This document shows positions 1 to 24,900 of a stretch of 64,000 bases of DNA, in pieces. The DNA is from Amoebidium appalachense. Taxonomy: Eukaryota > Ichthyosporea. How positions within the stretch are numbered: position 1 is the stretch's first letter; the number at the start of each line of letters is the position of its first letter. A program made the position numbers and the translations under genes. The notes beneath the pieces are model-generated. The model was not told the origin of the DNA and did not search any database. It worked only from the letters and a program-made list of their open reading frames with translations. The stretch is from contig CAVNZM010000016.1 of NCBI GenBank assembly GCA_963693365.1, positions 682,001-746,000 of the forward strand. The letters are read 5' to 3'.

Positions 1-93
<93 letters not shown>
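1..93 (+). repeat. (CA)n array ending at a splice acceptor
   Basis: Pure CA dinucleotide array running from the window edge. Its last CAG is the probable 3' splice site of the first visible ZDHHC16-like exon, so the array is the end of an intron whose start lies outside the window. Confidence 0.9.
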
Positions 94-6873
<6,780 letters not shown>

Positions 6874-6957
6874 ATTTGAGGTGGGCGGGTTATAAAATAG
6901 AAAAACTGATGATCAAATACATATGGCAGTATAGCTTGCACTCGAAATCAGATCTCG

Positions 6958-7043
6958 TCAATTATGTGTCACTGAATTCATGAAATTGTGGGTTGGGTTA
7001 TCAATTATGTGTCACTGAATTCATGAAATTGTAGGTTGGGTTA
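6958..7043 (+). repeat. 43 bp tandem duplication
   Basis: Two adjacent 43-base copies beginning TCAATTATGTGTCACTGAAT and ending GGTTGGGTTA, differing at one base. They lie 85 bases after the ZDHHC16-like stop, so probably in its 3' UTR or flank. Confidence 0.85.
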
Positions 7044-7126
7044 TACATTGGTGTTAACCCTTCTTCTGCTTTCTGCTCCAGTATTAACACTTTGTTTAGC
7101 TTGGTTCAAACTGTTGCGCGAACTCT

Positions 7127-7418
7127 CCGAAAAAAAAGAGAAAGAAAAGAAGAGATTGTGTACTTAGATCCATGAAAAAACGACTTGGAGAATATAAAGC
7201 GAGTGCTACGTAACCTTTTTTTTTTTTTTTTTTTTTTGGCCGACCCACTCGTTTTTACAGAGCAGGTTTTCAAATTGCTCCTGCTAGTGCTTTATAGCTG
7301 GTCGGCCAAAAAAAAAAAAAAAAAAAAAGGTTACGTAGCACTCGCTTTATATTCTCCAAGTCGTTTTTTCATGGATCTAAGTACACAATCTCTTCTTTTC
7401 TTTCTCTTTTTTTTTCGG
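7127..7418. mobile_element. Near-perfect foldback element
   Basis: Arms 7127-7245 and 7300-7418 are reverse complements over about 119 bases. The only differences I see are two homopolymer lengths (A8 against A9 and T22 against A21). The spacer of about 54 bases contains a further small stem, AGCAGG with CCTGCT. Each arm carries a run of 21-22 T or A just outside GGCCGACC/GGTCGGCC. It could be a young foldback transposon, a local inverted duplication or an assembly/library artefact. If transcribed it would form a long hairpin RNA. Confidence 0.85.
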
Positions 7419-7485
7419 GTATTGTTTTGTATGTGCAGGCACCTGGGGGAAACGTCTGGGGGTTCGTTGTGTCCGGTAGGAGGGT

Positions 7486-7499
<14 letters not shown>

Positions 7500-7523
<24 letters not shown>

Positions 7524-8210
7524 GGGTGAGGGAGGGAGGATGAAGGGATGAAGGTGAGGGGATGGTTGCGGGGAGGAGGGAGGGGAGGGGAGGGGGGGGG
7601 GGGGGGGGGGGAGAGAGAGAGAGAGAGGTCGGTCCGGTCATGATCACCGAAAGTTTATTGAGTTTCGCAGTTGTGTTAGTAATGATTGAATTTGAAAGTG
7701 TTAACTTCTAAGAGTCGAATGTATGAAGGCTAGCTGCGGCCCAGGAGACCTATAAGGATTAGTAACTTGATGGGACCGTTAACTTATAAAAGTCGTCTGA
7801 CGTGTTCGCCTGCCACTGAAAAGTATGGCAGGTCAATGCAGACGTAACGTTACGCAAGCTGTAAACTTGAATAAAGTGAACAAGCAGCTTTAATTACCGC
7901 GAAGAGAGGATTGAATTCATGGACCTCCCCCCTTGCCCCCTCTCCTAACCTTTCCCCCCGGCGGCTCCCACCCACTACGGGAAAAAAATAAGAAGACGAA
8001 AAAAAGAAAAAAAGGATTTTTTAAAAAAAATGATTACACATAGTAGATGGCGGCAAAACACAATGTGGTGCCTCGATAGTGAAATCGGTGACCCTGCCAG
8101 TCCAGTCGACCCTCTCCCCGGGTACGGGCGTGGACTGCACACCATTGGCAAGCACACATCTAACAACGGCCAGTAATTGTCGTCACAACGTGATGCCATA
8201 TTTGCACACA

Positions 8211-8296
<86 letters not shown>

Positions 8297-8545
8297 TGTC
8301 ATACACACACACATAGTCACACACACACACACACAATGGCATACACACACACATACACACACACACGCACCGTCACACACATACACACACATACACGCAC
8401 ACACACACGCGCGCGCGCACGCGCACACACACACGCACGCACGCACAGTGCACATGACACACGCGCGCAGCACTGCTGGCTTGTTTTTCACGGTGTGCGT
8501 GTGTGTGTGTACGATAACCTCAGTGCGTGACACTGTGTATACAAA

Positions 8546-8625
<80 letters not shown>

Positions 8626-10424
8626 AGTGTGTGTGTTTGTGTTTGCGCGTGTCAGGTGTCTGCAGGCGCAGCTGTTTGTGTGTTAATAAACGCTGCGTAC
8701 ACATGGTTGACTCACTGGGCGCCCGGGCACACGTACGTGTGCGTGCATACGTTTAAGCACGGTAGGTACTGGGGAGGGGGGAGGAGCGAGGGAAGGGGCC
8801 GGGGGGGGAAGGGGGGAGGTTGGAGGGGAGGGGCGGGGGGGGGGGGGGGGGGGGGGGGGGGATAGAATTCCATCGATCCGCTTTTGTGCCCCGGGCCCGA
8901 GCGAGATGATGATGCTGGATCATAATTGCATGCATGTGGGCAATGGTCTAAACGCATATTATCTATGACTAGAACATGCATATGATGCACATGGCAACGT
9001 TGTACTAGTTATTGTGAATAAGATTCTTTTTTATTTAGTATATATTGGCACCGTTTTACGGTTGACGATGAAGGTACGGTATCATACCGTATGTATTTCG
9101 AATTCCCCAAAGTCCCTATGTAACGTTCTCCGGAATCAATAAACAGCACATTTCCCCCCCTCCGGAATTCGGGTGCAGTAAAAAAGACAAAACACCGATA
9201 AAATTCTCGTGACACACGTAACCTGACCGTGATTGACACTATACAGAACGCAAAACCGTTCACACCGTATATATGCACATGCATAATATGCCATTGAATT
9301 ACTGCGAATATATATGAATGGAGATTCGCATTAGTGTTCTCATGATCATGTCACGTATATACAACAGCCTTCACCGTGACTCGGAGTGTGCGTGCTGGGC
9401 AGGGCTGAGCACATGGCGGCCGCCCGGGGGCCCGTGCACATGTTCCATTCCTTGTTCTGCCCGGCATGTCCGTACGTAAGCACACCTATGATGCACGTAC
9501 CTCCAAAGTCGCGCAGCTGTTCCTGAACTTCACATGTTGCAGTATGTGTGGCATGCATTGTTTCAGCCTTAAGAGAAAAAAGCCGGAATATTTCGAATTC
9601 ACTTGCAAAGATTTGGTTCCAAAAACGGAGCAACAAAGCGTTGCCTGCGTGCGTGAGTCACTGAGCTCATGAGGGCCGCCTCGGGTTGAGCTCTCATGCA
9701 TTCCTTCGGCTTTATTGCGAGACAATTTTAGCCAATCAAAGTACCAGACATTCCAGTAAGTGACAGTCAGTTATGATTGGAGCAATAAACCTTTTTTGTG
9801 CATTGTTAACCAATCACTCTTTTTATAATTCAAATACTTTGTTTGTGAGTCGCCAAAACTCATGTACTGATATGTTATTTACCATCAGCTATTTTGGTTT
9901 GATTGGTTGGGAGTTTTATTGCAGCCGCCCGCGTTCAAACAGTAACACAACACGTTCACCGTCCTACGTTTTCAGCGTAACAGCGTTTGAGAACTTCTTC
10001 ATTACATCGCACTTTCATTATCCTGCTTTTGGTATTTTAGATAAAAAGTTACTTTGTAAAGAAGATAAGCTTTCTCAAAAGCAACAACTAGGGATCCACA
10101 CCGTGTAAATCAGGGAAAGCCCGCGAGAATTGCTACTATTTTAGTAGAGCAAGAAATATAGAAAACACAGACTCTTGAAAAGAGCGTAGAAAGACAGATT
10201 CACTCACAAACGAATACGCAATCAAACAAACATCACCATAACACACCCATTAGATAGGTTGAATTTCCACTGGTATACCGTGGTTGTTGTTTATTTTCTC
10301 TGATGACATTCTATTTGTTTCCCCGCTACATCTCTGCACGCTGCTGACGAAGGGAACATTCACCTCTCATGAAGCGTCATAACGTCACACCTTCCAATAG
10401 GCTCTATTCCACAAAATCGACAAA
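7500..10424. other. Intergenic region with repeats, no gene seen
   Basis: Contains G tracts (7491-7610 and 8838-8862), a CA array at 8213-8295 followed by CA/CG mixed repeats to about 8450, a GT array at 8550-8625, and unique sequence from 8880 to 10424. An AATAAA near 7869 could end the upstream gene. The unique stretch just before 10425 should hold the GTPase promoter and 5' UTR. CCAATCA or TGATTGG occurs at about 9731, 9775, 9810 and 9901, which would suit CCAAT-type promoter elements. I see no TATA box I would defend. Confidence 0.5.
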
Positions 10425-15410
<4,986 letters not shown>

Positions 15411-16330
15411 GTGTGTAGAGGGTCTAACCCCCCCCCCTTTCTACCTGTAATCTCTCTCTCATCTCACTTTCTCTCTCACTCACTCTCTCCTTCAGATATC
15501 TCTTTTTCCTACCCCGCATACCCCCCTCCCCTCCCCTCCCCCTCCGTTCCTTCCTCCTCCTTCTCTTCCTGTCTGTCTCCTATCCCTCTTGTCCTGCACT
15601 GACATACACACGCACAGGCAACAAACACAAAGGCCATTATAGATTATATCAACTAACTAAAGGAAGTAATTTTGATTTGTAGATTCACGGCATTTCTTTC
15701 GCACCAACTATGGTGAAAGGTTCTTTGTTTCCGAATGTTTTGGTGTGCTGTATTAGTATGATCGCGCTTTTCATATGAGAGGTATCATCACATGTTTCGC
15801 ACGTTTCTTTGGGTTTGTTTGTTTTTGTGTTCTTTATTTATTTATTTATTTTTTGGGGGGGGGAGGGGGGGAATTTATGTTGTAACTAATTGGAATTCCG
15901 TGTATCGAAAACAAGATGTGATTATGATTAAGAGCCATTCAAAAATAATGCCTATTCATGAATAGGCTAGGTGATAAGTGACTTGGGTATGTAGCAAAAC
16001 ATTAGAGGTGATTTGTAGCAGATATGGTGGGTGGTAGCAATTATTGTGAATATTGGTGTTTGTATGTAAAATGTGTGATGAATGTCACCCTAAAAAATTG
16101 TACGTAGTAGAAACAGAATGGAAAACCTGAATCGCTTGTTTGAACGCTTGTTTGAACGATTTTTCTGATGCAAAAGCAGCTCAGCTATGATCAGTAGTTA
16201 AATAGTAATTATATATATGTTTGTGTAAATATGAATGTATGCATATGACATGATAGTCTACGAATATGGATGTTGCACTCAAACACCCCATCAGTAAAAC
16301 GGGATTTTAAAACCAGCAAACGAACAGGTT
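15411..16330 (+). other. Probable 3' UTR and flank of the GTPase gene
   Basis: AT-rich unique sequence with a TTTA repeat near 15836-15850 and a 16-base palindrome, CCTATTCATGAATAGG, near 15951. No further coding exon is visible. Confidence 0.45.
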
Positions 16331-16419
16331 CATGCACATTTTCTCATCAAGGAGTTGTCTCGAACGTCCTCTTTTCCTCTGCTTTTTGTTCCCTCTGCGG
16401 AGTCATCTGAATATCCTTG

Positions 16420-16744
16420 TATCTCTCCTCTCTCTATCATTTTCTATCTCTCGTCTCTCTCTCTCTCTCTCCATCCCTCCCTCCCTCCCTCCCTCCCTCC
16501 CTCCCTCACTCCCTCCCCCCTCCCTCTCAGCTCTCTCTCTTGAGTCGCTTGCTCACCTCCCGCGCTGTCTCGCCCTCCCCTCCCCCTCCCCCCCTCCCCC
16601 CCCCCCCCTCCCCCCTCCCCCTCTCCCCCCTTTGCCCCCCCAAGCCCTTTCTGGCTCACCCCCGCCCCGTCGTTCTCTTCTCCCCCTTCCTCTCCCCTCC
16701 CCCCAATCTCTCCCTCCCTCCCTCTCCCTCCCTCCATCCTCCCC

Positions 16745-16791
<47 letters not shown>

Positions 16792-16898
16792 CCCCCTCCC
16801 TCCCTCCCTCCCTCCCTCCCTCCCTCCCTCCCTCCCTCCCTCCCTCCCTCCCTCCCTCCCTCTCTCCCTCTCTCCCTCTCTCCCTCTCTCCCTCTCTT

Positions 16899-16961
<63 letters not shown>

Positions 16962-17029
16962 CCCCTCCCCCCTCTCTCCCTCTCTCCCTCTCCCTCCCTC
17001 CCTCCCTTCCTCCCTCCCTCCCTCCCTCC

Positions 17030-17075
<46 letters not shown>

Positions 17076-17106
17076 CCCCCCCCCCCCCCCCCCCCCCCTC
17101 TCTCTC
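16420..17106. repeat. Long CT/CCCT pyrimidine tract
   Basis: Nearly 700 bases of pyrimidine on the + strand, made of CT, CCCT and CCTCC repeats and ending in a C run. Such polypurine/polypyrimidine DNA can form triplex structures. Open frames across it in both directions are compositional. Confidence 0.9.
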
Positions 17107-18024
17107 ATTTTTGTTTTCACGGTGGTGTTGTGCCAAACAAAAGCACTCGTACTGGACAGATCTCATGTCACGTGTCCTGCATATTTATGTCACGTGACTG
17201 TACAGTCGGGCACCCAACTTAGCTCACCAAGTCAGGCCGTCAGCTCAATTTGAAAAAACAAAAAGCTCCAAAAACAATTCATATTTTTGGGTCTTAGAAT
17301 GGGAGGGCCATGCCATATTTTGCCTTCTTCTTACTGTAAAGGTTTATTATCCACCAGCCATAATAAGCATCACAAGAAGTATACATAAGTACCGTGTGCA
17401 CACTACAGCACAATTAGCTATTGACAGCAAATGCTAAAGCCAGCGCGACATTTTTACCTTTTTTTTTTTTTTGAGCCTTTTTCATCTTTCTTGACAGACA
17501 TGTGCATCAGCTGCCGAAGCCAAAGCATGTAGCCTGAATATCATGGCATGGCTTTTTCTTCCCTTCGAACTGATATTGTAAAGAGTTGTACAAACCCATC
17601 AGTCCGCGAACACGTAGAAACGTGGGCTTTCCCAAGAGATTATTGGGAAAAAAGAAGGTGCTATGTAGCACATCAGCAATCCCAGCGGCATAAAAGGGAT
17701 GGTTCGAGGTAATGGAAGTGCCTTCCATTTCTAGCAACATTCGTGTAAATTAAAAAATTATGGCATGCACATCACCTAAATCATTGATCAATGATTGTCA
17801 TTTCAAGTGGTTATTGTTAACGTTTCCAACTTTACAACCCGATAGTACTAGTGTTCACATGTATACACCTTTATGATACCGTCATATGCATCAGTACCTT
17901 TCGTGCTACATACACCGAGTCAAAGAACTTTGCTACGAAAACGTAGCGTTCAACATTCAAACAAACATTGCCAATACAAGCACACACACTAGTATTATAC
18001 GTTTTTACCTCTCCACAACCAAAC

Positions 18025-19056
18025 ATGGCCACCGGGACAGAGAATTGGGCAGAGATTCTTGCCAGCGGCCTGCAAGCAACTCTGGGTGGTTCGTGCAAAT
18101 TTTTGCCAACAAAAGAAGCCCTCCCAGACGTGATAAACTCCCGCGACATTTCCTCACACTCACCCAAAGTGCTTGTTCAAAGTGTTCGAAACTTTGACCT
18201 TCTCAAGCAACACAATAAGTTTGTTGTGCCGTTCAACATGGAAGAGACGGAGAGGAGGGAGCGTGCGGAGAAAAAACTCACTTCGGGATCTGTGTTCGTT
18301 AAGAGCCTGCACGGCCAAACAATGATGTTCTACGTCGACCCCGCCTACCTTTTGTTGGAAGACCTCAAGAGCATGGTTTTTGACAAGGACGGGATTCCAC
18401 CAGAGCAACAGAGAATTATCTATGACGGGAAACAACTTGAAGATGGGCGCACACTTGGTGAGTACGAGATTGTCCCTGGCTCTACGTTATATTTGGCTTT
18501 GCGCCTGCTCGGAGGTGGGTGTTCGCATATTACGTTCCAGCTCGACCCATCATCCCTTGCACCCGAATTCGACTATGACTTCACGCACATTGACGACTAC
18601 GGAAAGAGTTTTGTGCGTGGGGGCCACACCTACAAGCGGCCATGCGGGTGGAAGAGACTGGCGCTGAACGTTTCTGGAAAGTTCGACGGTGGGGATGACA
18701 CGTGGTTGGGGAAAAAGAATTCTGTGGGAGAGTGGCCTGTGTCGTACCATGGGACAGGTGGGTGCTTCCACAATTATAATTTATATTTTTAATAGTAAAC
18801 GAATATATGTCTAGGTTATAATTAAGGGCCAAATAGTTCGTCTTAACGCTCATGCATTGGTAGAGCTCGAGGGGTCTCTACAACTCGGTGTTTGGAAGTT
18901 GGGATTAGACAGATATTGGGTGGGCCGAACAGTGGCAATGATTTTAGATTCGATGACTTACAGCGACCAATAGAGAGTTTGGAATTGAATAGCTAGTCTA
19001 GCGGGGGGAAAGGAAAAATAATAGGGCGGGTGTAGTGGTCGGGTGGGTGAGTCGGT

Positions 19057-19111
<55 letters not shown>

Positions 19112-19153
19112 GTGTGTGCGTGTGCGTGTGCGTGTGCGTGTGCGTGTGTGTGC

Positions 19154-19199
<46 letters not shown>

Positions 19200-20313
19200 G
19201 CGTGTGCGTGAGGGTGTGTGCATGAGGGCGTGCGTGTCACGTGTGTGTGCCACGGGTGTGTGTGTGTGTGTGTGGCGGGATGGGGTGGGGGGGGGAGGGA
19301 GGGGGGATGGGACTGGGAGCAAACAAAAGGTGGTAGGGGAGGAACCAACAGTACAAGTAAATGCATGTTAACATTTCACGCTGTTGTTGGTAGTGACGGG
19401 TGCTGTGTGACTGTTTAATTTTCAGGGCGGCATCATGCATGCAACATCGCACAAGAAGGGTACAAGCTCTCCTTGGGTAGAAGGTATGTGGGAAAACCTT
19501 CAAACCGTTTGTAAATGTGTGTGTGTGTATATAGTACTACAAAGTACTACATTGGTTATGTGTATATATGTATATATAACTACCTTGCTGCCAAGCTGTA
19601 ATAGCAACTGATGGGGGGAGGGGAGGGGTTAGACAGTAGGGGGGTGTAGATGGAGTAAAGGCCTCGTTTAGAAAGGGAGCTACACCATGTATGACGCACG
19701 TAGTTTTAGTTTAGTACTAAGTTAGACTCTGCAACACATGTATGTGTATGAGAGACGGACGTGATCACCGCAGCTTCTATACGTCATACTCTCACGCATG
19801 TACATTCAGCGCGGCCAACACCAATGCACGTGCATCATGTCCTGTACATTGATAAACGCTGCATACACACTGACACACACACACGGTGTGGCACTCTCAC
19901 AGTTTATTTTGAGTCTTAGTATGCAAACACCACTAACGGTTCGCAAACTACAAAAGCGTGAGGTAAAAAAAAACAAAAGGCTCACTTCACCCCTAGTCGA
20001 CTCAAAAACCAACGCACATGGCACATACTAACATAGTATGTTCCTTCTTCTCAGATTCATGTACGGCAGAGGAGTGTACAGCACCCCAGATGTTTCTGTT
20101 GCCGAGCGCTACGCCCAAGAGTTCACCCACACGGATGGGTCCAGGTACAAGATGGTGCTGCAAAACCGCGTCAACCCAAAGGCCCTTGATAAGATTTCCG
20201 CCAAAGTCACGGGTGTGGGGGAGTATTGGATCTCCCCGAGGGACCGAGATTTACGCCCATATGGTGTTCTACTGAAGAAAGTGGGGTCCCAAAAGAGAGC
20301 GCGTGGATCGTAG
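18025..20313 (+). CDS. Ubiquitin-like / PARP-like ART fusion protein, copy 1
   Basis: Three exons, 18025-18757, 19426-19483 and 20055-20313, join in phase to 349 codons. I chose the ATG at 18025 because the paralogue at 28171 begins with the same MAT and context. Residues 90-165 are a ubiquitin-like domain ([27 protein letters not shown]) ending LLGGG, with the equivalents of ubiquitin K6, K27, K33 and K48 kept and K29 and K63 lost. Residues 180-240 are a conserved block ([31 protein letters not shown]). The C-terminus has YHGT (H242), [18 protein letters not shown] (Y272) and GEYWI (E320), arranged like the H-Y-E triad of PARP-type ADP-ribosyltransferases. No exposed C-terminal diGly is present, so the domain is probably a built-in module. 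Function is inferred; transferase activity is unproven. Confidence 0.82.
19060..19215 (+). repeat. GT-rich array in intron 1
   Basis: GT repeats with GC and TT interruptions inside intron 1 of copy 1, about 300 bases after the donor. They are in GT orientation on the sense strand. Confidence 0.9.
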
Positions 20314-20520
20314 GAGTGCTGGTGCAGGTTTTAAATAACGGTGGTTTTTAAAGTCATGGTGTAAGTATCTTATGCATGTATGTACATGGCCCGGGGTATG
20401 GTTGATTCGGCGTGTGTTATGTTGTGCGGTGTGGTCAGGCCGGAAAAAATTTGTGTGATAGTGCAACACACGGTATACCAACGGAAGGTGTATCGAGGTG
20501 GTTTCATCGGTAACACCATT

Positions 20521-20526
20521 AATAAA
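20521..20526 (+). promoter_or_regulatory. Candidate polyadenylation signal
   Basis: AATAAA 208 bases after the stop codon of copy 1, followed about 25 bases later by a CT/T-rich stretch. It is the best-placed poly(A) signal in the window. Confidence 0.5.
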
Positions 20527-20969
20527 GGAGCTTCGAGAAATTCCTCTCTCTCTCTCTTTTTTTTGTTATGATATTTTCAACTCACGGCTAAATTCTGCAT
20601 ATGTACCCAAACTTTGATGCGGGTTTGTTGTACAAAAGATATACGTAGGTCTCTTTTTCCCCCCGTTTCTCTGTTGATCTAGTATGTAGTAGTTGATAAT
20701 CGTTTGTTATATTTCCTTCGTATTCCCATACCAAGTCAACACTGCTTCATTTATTTATCAAGTTTCATTCGGTATATATTTCTTATTAACATCATAGTAT
20801 TACATAGTTTTTCGCATTTACAAACACGATTCGGAAGGGAAGAAGGAAATTTGTTACAGCCCATACACACAGTCAGTAGCACTGTTCGACCTAAAAACAG
20901 GCAAACTGACATGCAATAAGAATGAGTTCATAATCTCCAAGTTTTTATGTTTCCAAACGGTCACTCCCC

Positions 20970-21290
20970 CCCCCCCCACCCTCTCTCTGCATTCCCTTCC
21001 TCTCCCTGTACCTGGTCCATCCTCTTCTTTCCCTCTCCCTCTCCCTCTCCCTCTCTCTCACTAACCTCCTCCCCTTATCCCTCTCCCTCCCCCTCCCCCT
21101 CCCCCTCACCCGTCTCCTCTCCCTCTCCCTCTCCCTCTCTCAAACCCTTTTGCTCTCTTTATCGCTCTCTCTCCCCCTCTCCCTCTCCCTTCCCCCCTCC
21201 CTCTCCCTCTCCGGCCCTCTCCCTCTCCCTCTCCCTCTCCTTCTCTCTTTATGTGTGTCTCCCCCCCCCCCCCCCCCCCCCCCCCCCCAA
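20970..21290. repeat. CT-rich tract downstream of copy 1
   Basis: CCCTCT repeats ending in a C run. A matching tract lies at 31270-31450, at the same relative place downstream of copy 2. Confidence 0.85.
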
Positions 21291-21719
21291 CCCCCTTCTC
21301 CCCCTTCAGGGCCTTCCTTCTTTTCCCCTATACCGGGATACAAACCACAAAATAGTAACCTAAACAGGCACATCCGATGTAAATTATCACTGTACTCTCC
21401 TCCCCAACCCTCCCTCCCCCCTCCCCCCACCCCCCCACTCCCCACCACCACCGTGACACATACCATCACCATCACCAACACCGCCAATACCACTACCATA
21501 CTTAAATCGTCTGTTTGCGGAAGAAAGAAAAAAAGAAGCCGATAATTCAACCTGTAGACGTACTGGGGCGCACGAACATTTGTAGGTCTGGATTCTATAT
21601 CCCCAGTGTGTTTGCGTGCTAATTAATTATATTTGTCCATGGAAGCACGTGACTGTGAAAGTGCGCACATATAGTAGGCCAAGGGTGGAAATGACTAATT
21701 AGTAAGCACGTTTACAACT

Positions 21720-22088
21720 GTGTTGGTGTGCGTGTGCAATTGGAGCTGAAGCCAGACACACATGAGAAACATTGTGTGTGTGTGTGTGCGTGTGTGTGTG
21801 TCACGTGTGTGTGTGTGTGTGACAGTGCACGTGTGCGTGCCTGCATGCATGCTTGTGTGCATGCGTGCGCGCGCGCGTGCGTGGGTGCGTGCGCAAGTGC
21901 TTGCACGAGTGTGGGCGCGTGTACATGCGTGCTTGTGTACGTGCGTGTTGGGTAGAGGGGGGGGGAGGCGGTACACCGATAGGCAGTTCAACTTGCCCCC
22001 CCACCCCCCCCCCCCCACACACACACACACACCACCACACCGTGACCACCACCGACCCGGTTCTTTTTTTATCTTTTTTTTGGGGGGT

Positions 22089-22119
<31 letters not shown>

Positions 22120-22514
22120 GGGAGGGAGGGGCTGTGGGCAAGCAAATTCGAGCACGCTTGGTGCACAATCTATCCTTGCAGCGTGATGTAATCACAAAGA
22201 AGAAATGGGTGGTGAATACTTGGCGGTACAGGCAATGGGATGGTGCTAGCCGATGGCACTCCTTCTGTTTGGTTTTTTTGTGGGTGGGTTGGGGGGCGGG
22301 CGGGGGGAGGACGGGGGAGGGAGTGGGGAGGGAAAGGGGGGAACTTCACCCCGGGGGGGGGGGGGGGGGGGGGGGGGTAGAAAAAAAAAATCAAATTTCA
22401 GCACATTAACTGCCAGTTGGTTTAGTGAACATTTGGGTGTTTGTGTGGGAGAACCCATGGACGTGGGGGCCTCGGCCCACGTTGTTTTGTTGCCTTTGCG
22501 TGAATTCTATTTGG

Positions 22515-22553
<39 letters not shown>

Positions 22554-22657
22554 TGTGCGTGTGTGTGCGTGTGTGTGTGTGCTTGCGTGCATGTGTGTGC
22601 GTGTATGCGTGCGTGCGAGTGTGTGTGTGTGTGTGTGCGCGTGTGTGTGTGCGTGCG

Positions 22658-22717
<60 letters not shown>

Positions 22718-23516
22718 CGCCCGAACGCACACGCCTTTTTTCTTTTTCTTTTTCCTTTCCCTTTTTTTTTCCCTTTCTTTTCTTTTCCTTTCCTTTCTTT
22801 TCTTTTCTTTTCTTTTCTTTTCTCTTCTTTTCTTTTCTCTTTTTTTCTTTTCGTTTCTGTCCCTTTTTTTTTTTTTTTTTTTTGGTTTGGTTGGAAGGGG
22901 GGAGGGGGCCGGGAAGGATCCAGGAGGGGGAAAGGGGGGGGGGGGGGGGGGGGGGGGTGCAAGGGCCGAAAATGGTGCTGGTGGTGGTGGTGGGGGCCCA
23001 TCCCCCGGGGAAGGGGGGAGAAAGGGGGGGGGGGGGGGGGAGGGGGGGCAGTTTGAGGTTCGCAGTGGGCCCTGGGGCTCGGGAAAGTATGATGGTGCGG
23101 GTGGGTGGCTTCTACCCTGCACATTAATCATATTACAGTCCTGTATTTTATATCATATCATATTTGTCCTGTATTTTATATCATATTACAGTCCTGTATT
23201 TTATATCATATTACAGTCCTGTATTTTATATCATATCATATCTGTTGAATGTTCTTCTGGTACAACTCCGCGGTCAGGATGTGCCCTCTGATGTACCCGT
23301 GAGTCACTGAGGCTCGTACGTGCAACACTTCTGTAATATTTATCACCAAACTGCTCTCTTACATTTGATATTTGGATGACATGTCCACATCGCGTGTGGC
23401 ATAATTGCTCACCCTGCTGCATGGGGCATCATTTTGGGTCCGCCAGGTTAATTTGCTCACACCATTACATTCCATTACATGATACGACACCCTCCTTCCT
23501 CCTGCCTCCCAGTTTC

Positions 23517-23547
<31 letters not shown>

Positions 23548-24440
23548 GGGTCCTTTGCACACATTTAACCTTGTAACCTTTTGGTTTATGGGGAGCATAC
23601 GTCCATGTCTGGTCCAAAAACGTATCTTGCAGAGAGGGGAGAAAAAGGTTGGGTGGTGAATGCTTGTGGGTGCAGGTCATGGGATGGTGCTGATCCATGG
23701 GTTTAGTAGGTTTGTTTTTGACGGGGGATCGAGGGGGGGGGGGGGGGGGAGGGGGGGGGGGGGGGGGGGGGGGGGGAGGGGGGGGGGGGGGGGGGAGGGG
23801 GGGGGGGGGGGGGGGATTAGAGTGTGACATAGCAGTTGTTGGTTGAGTCAACTTTGGTGGCGGTGGTCATATATGTGGATGCTTGACTGGGAAGCCGAAG
23901 TTGTTGTGTTGTCGTTTCTGTGTGTGTTTTGTTTCAAGTTTTGGTTTGTGGGTGCGTATACAAGCTTGCATTGGCTTTCTTCTGCACCAATCGGGCTTTT
24001 GCAGTCATATGATTGGCCGGCAATAGAGCCAAACCTCCAACAAATCACATCCCAAAGACATGCCTTGTGCCGATTCGTGCAGTAAGTCGGTGCAATTAAG
24101 CACTGAAGGTGGGCGGGGCCAGGCTGGGCCGGGCCGGGCCGGGCGGGCGGGTGGGCGGGGGGGCGAGGGGGGGGCTGTGCAACGGTTGAAGGTGGTTTGC
24201 GTGTGGGTGCGTGGGTGGGTGAGTGTGTGGGTGGGATTGGCAGTTTCAGGTTCGGTGTGAGGGATGCAAGTTTGCTGGTGGGTGTGTGGTTTGTGGTGGT
24301 GGGTATGTATGCATGAGGGAAGGAACTTCCCGAGAACCCCGCTTCGGGAGGGGAGGGGAAAGGGGAACTTCAGGGGAGGGAGGGGGGGGGGAGGGGGTGG
24401 GGGGGTGGGGAGAATGGATGCAAGAAGGGCAGCGTTAGGT
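21720..24440. repeat. Dispersed repeat block with GT, pyrimidine and G tracts
   Basis: Landmarks in order: TTGGAGCTGAA followed by GT/GC repeats (21738-21950), T/G couplet (22065-22120), CTGTGGGCAAGC, GT array (22520-22710), TTTTC repeats (22738-22860), T/G couplet, long G runs, CAGTTTGAGGTTCG (near 23049) and TTCTACCC. A shorter collinear series recurs at 31560-32030. Parts recur again within the block at 23640-24440 (GGTGGTGAATGCTTGTGGGT; CAGTTTCAGGTTCG). No gene is seen. Confidence 0.6.
23128..23243 (+). repeat. 25-28 bp minisatellite, four copies
   Basis: The core GTCCTGTATTTTATATCATA occurs four times, separated by TTACA or TCATATTT linkers, directly after the G-rich block. Confidence 0.85.
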
Positions 24441-24702
24441 ATTAACCCGCAAACTAAATTATTGCGCAGGACTTTGACCAAGGACGGTTAAAAGATTGGT
24501 CAGTACGGTATGGTACCGACAGATGCTCTGAGGCAGAGGTGTGTGTGTGTGTGTACGTGGGTATCGCCCGTATGCTTGAATCATTGATAGTCTGACATTG
24601 CAAATGTGGAAATTGTAGGGGGAAGGGAGGCACTTGCTGACAAAACGGCCGTATATACGTAATCACTTGGTAGAAGTTACTCTAATCACACACACACGCA
24701 CA

Positions 24703-24773
<71 letters not shown>

Positions 24774-24829
24774 GCACGCACACACATACCACGCACACAC
24801 GCACACACGCACACACGCACACACGCACA

Positions 24830-24900
24830 CATGCAGGCACGCAGGCACACAGGCACGCAGGCACGCAGGCACGCAGGCACGCAGGCACGCAGGCACCCAT
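24830..24900 (+). repeat. (GGCACGCA)n minisatellite
   Basis: Eight-base units, GGCACGCA with one GGCACACA, at the end of a CA array that starts near 24690. Confidence 0.85.

Noticed and set aside
6991-7000. GGTTGGGTTA as telomere-like repeat
   Set aside because: Only two copies, as part of a 43 bp tandem duplication.
9466-9725. Short frames on both strands upstream of the GTPase gene
   Set aside because: Overlapping frames of similar length on both strands, no recognisable protein and no splice partners.
16332-17253. Open frames of Ser/Leu/Pro and Arg/Glu/Gly repeats over the CT tract
   Set aside because: Compositional. No start context or unique protein sequence beyond the repeat.
17507-17740. 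Minus-strand frame of 77 codons (SNHPFYAAGIADVL, LGKPTFLRVRGLMGLYNSLQ)
   Set aside because: Looks protein-like and could be a last exon, but I found no partner exon, no family and no splice support.
23465-23851. Poly-proline/poly-glycine frames over C and G runs, here and at many other places
   Set aside because: Caused by homopolymers. Adjoining unique parts show no domain.
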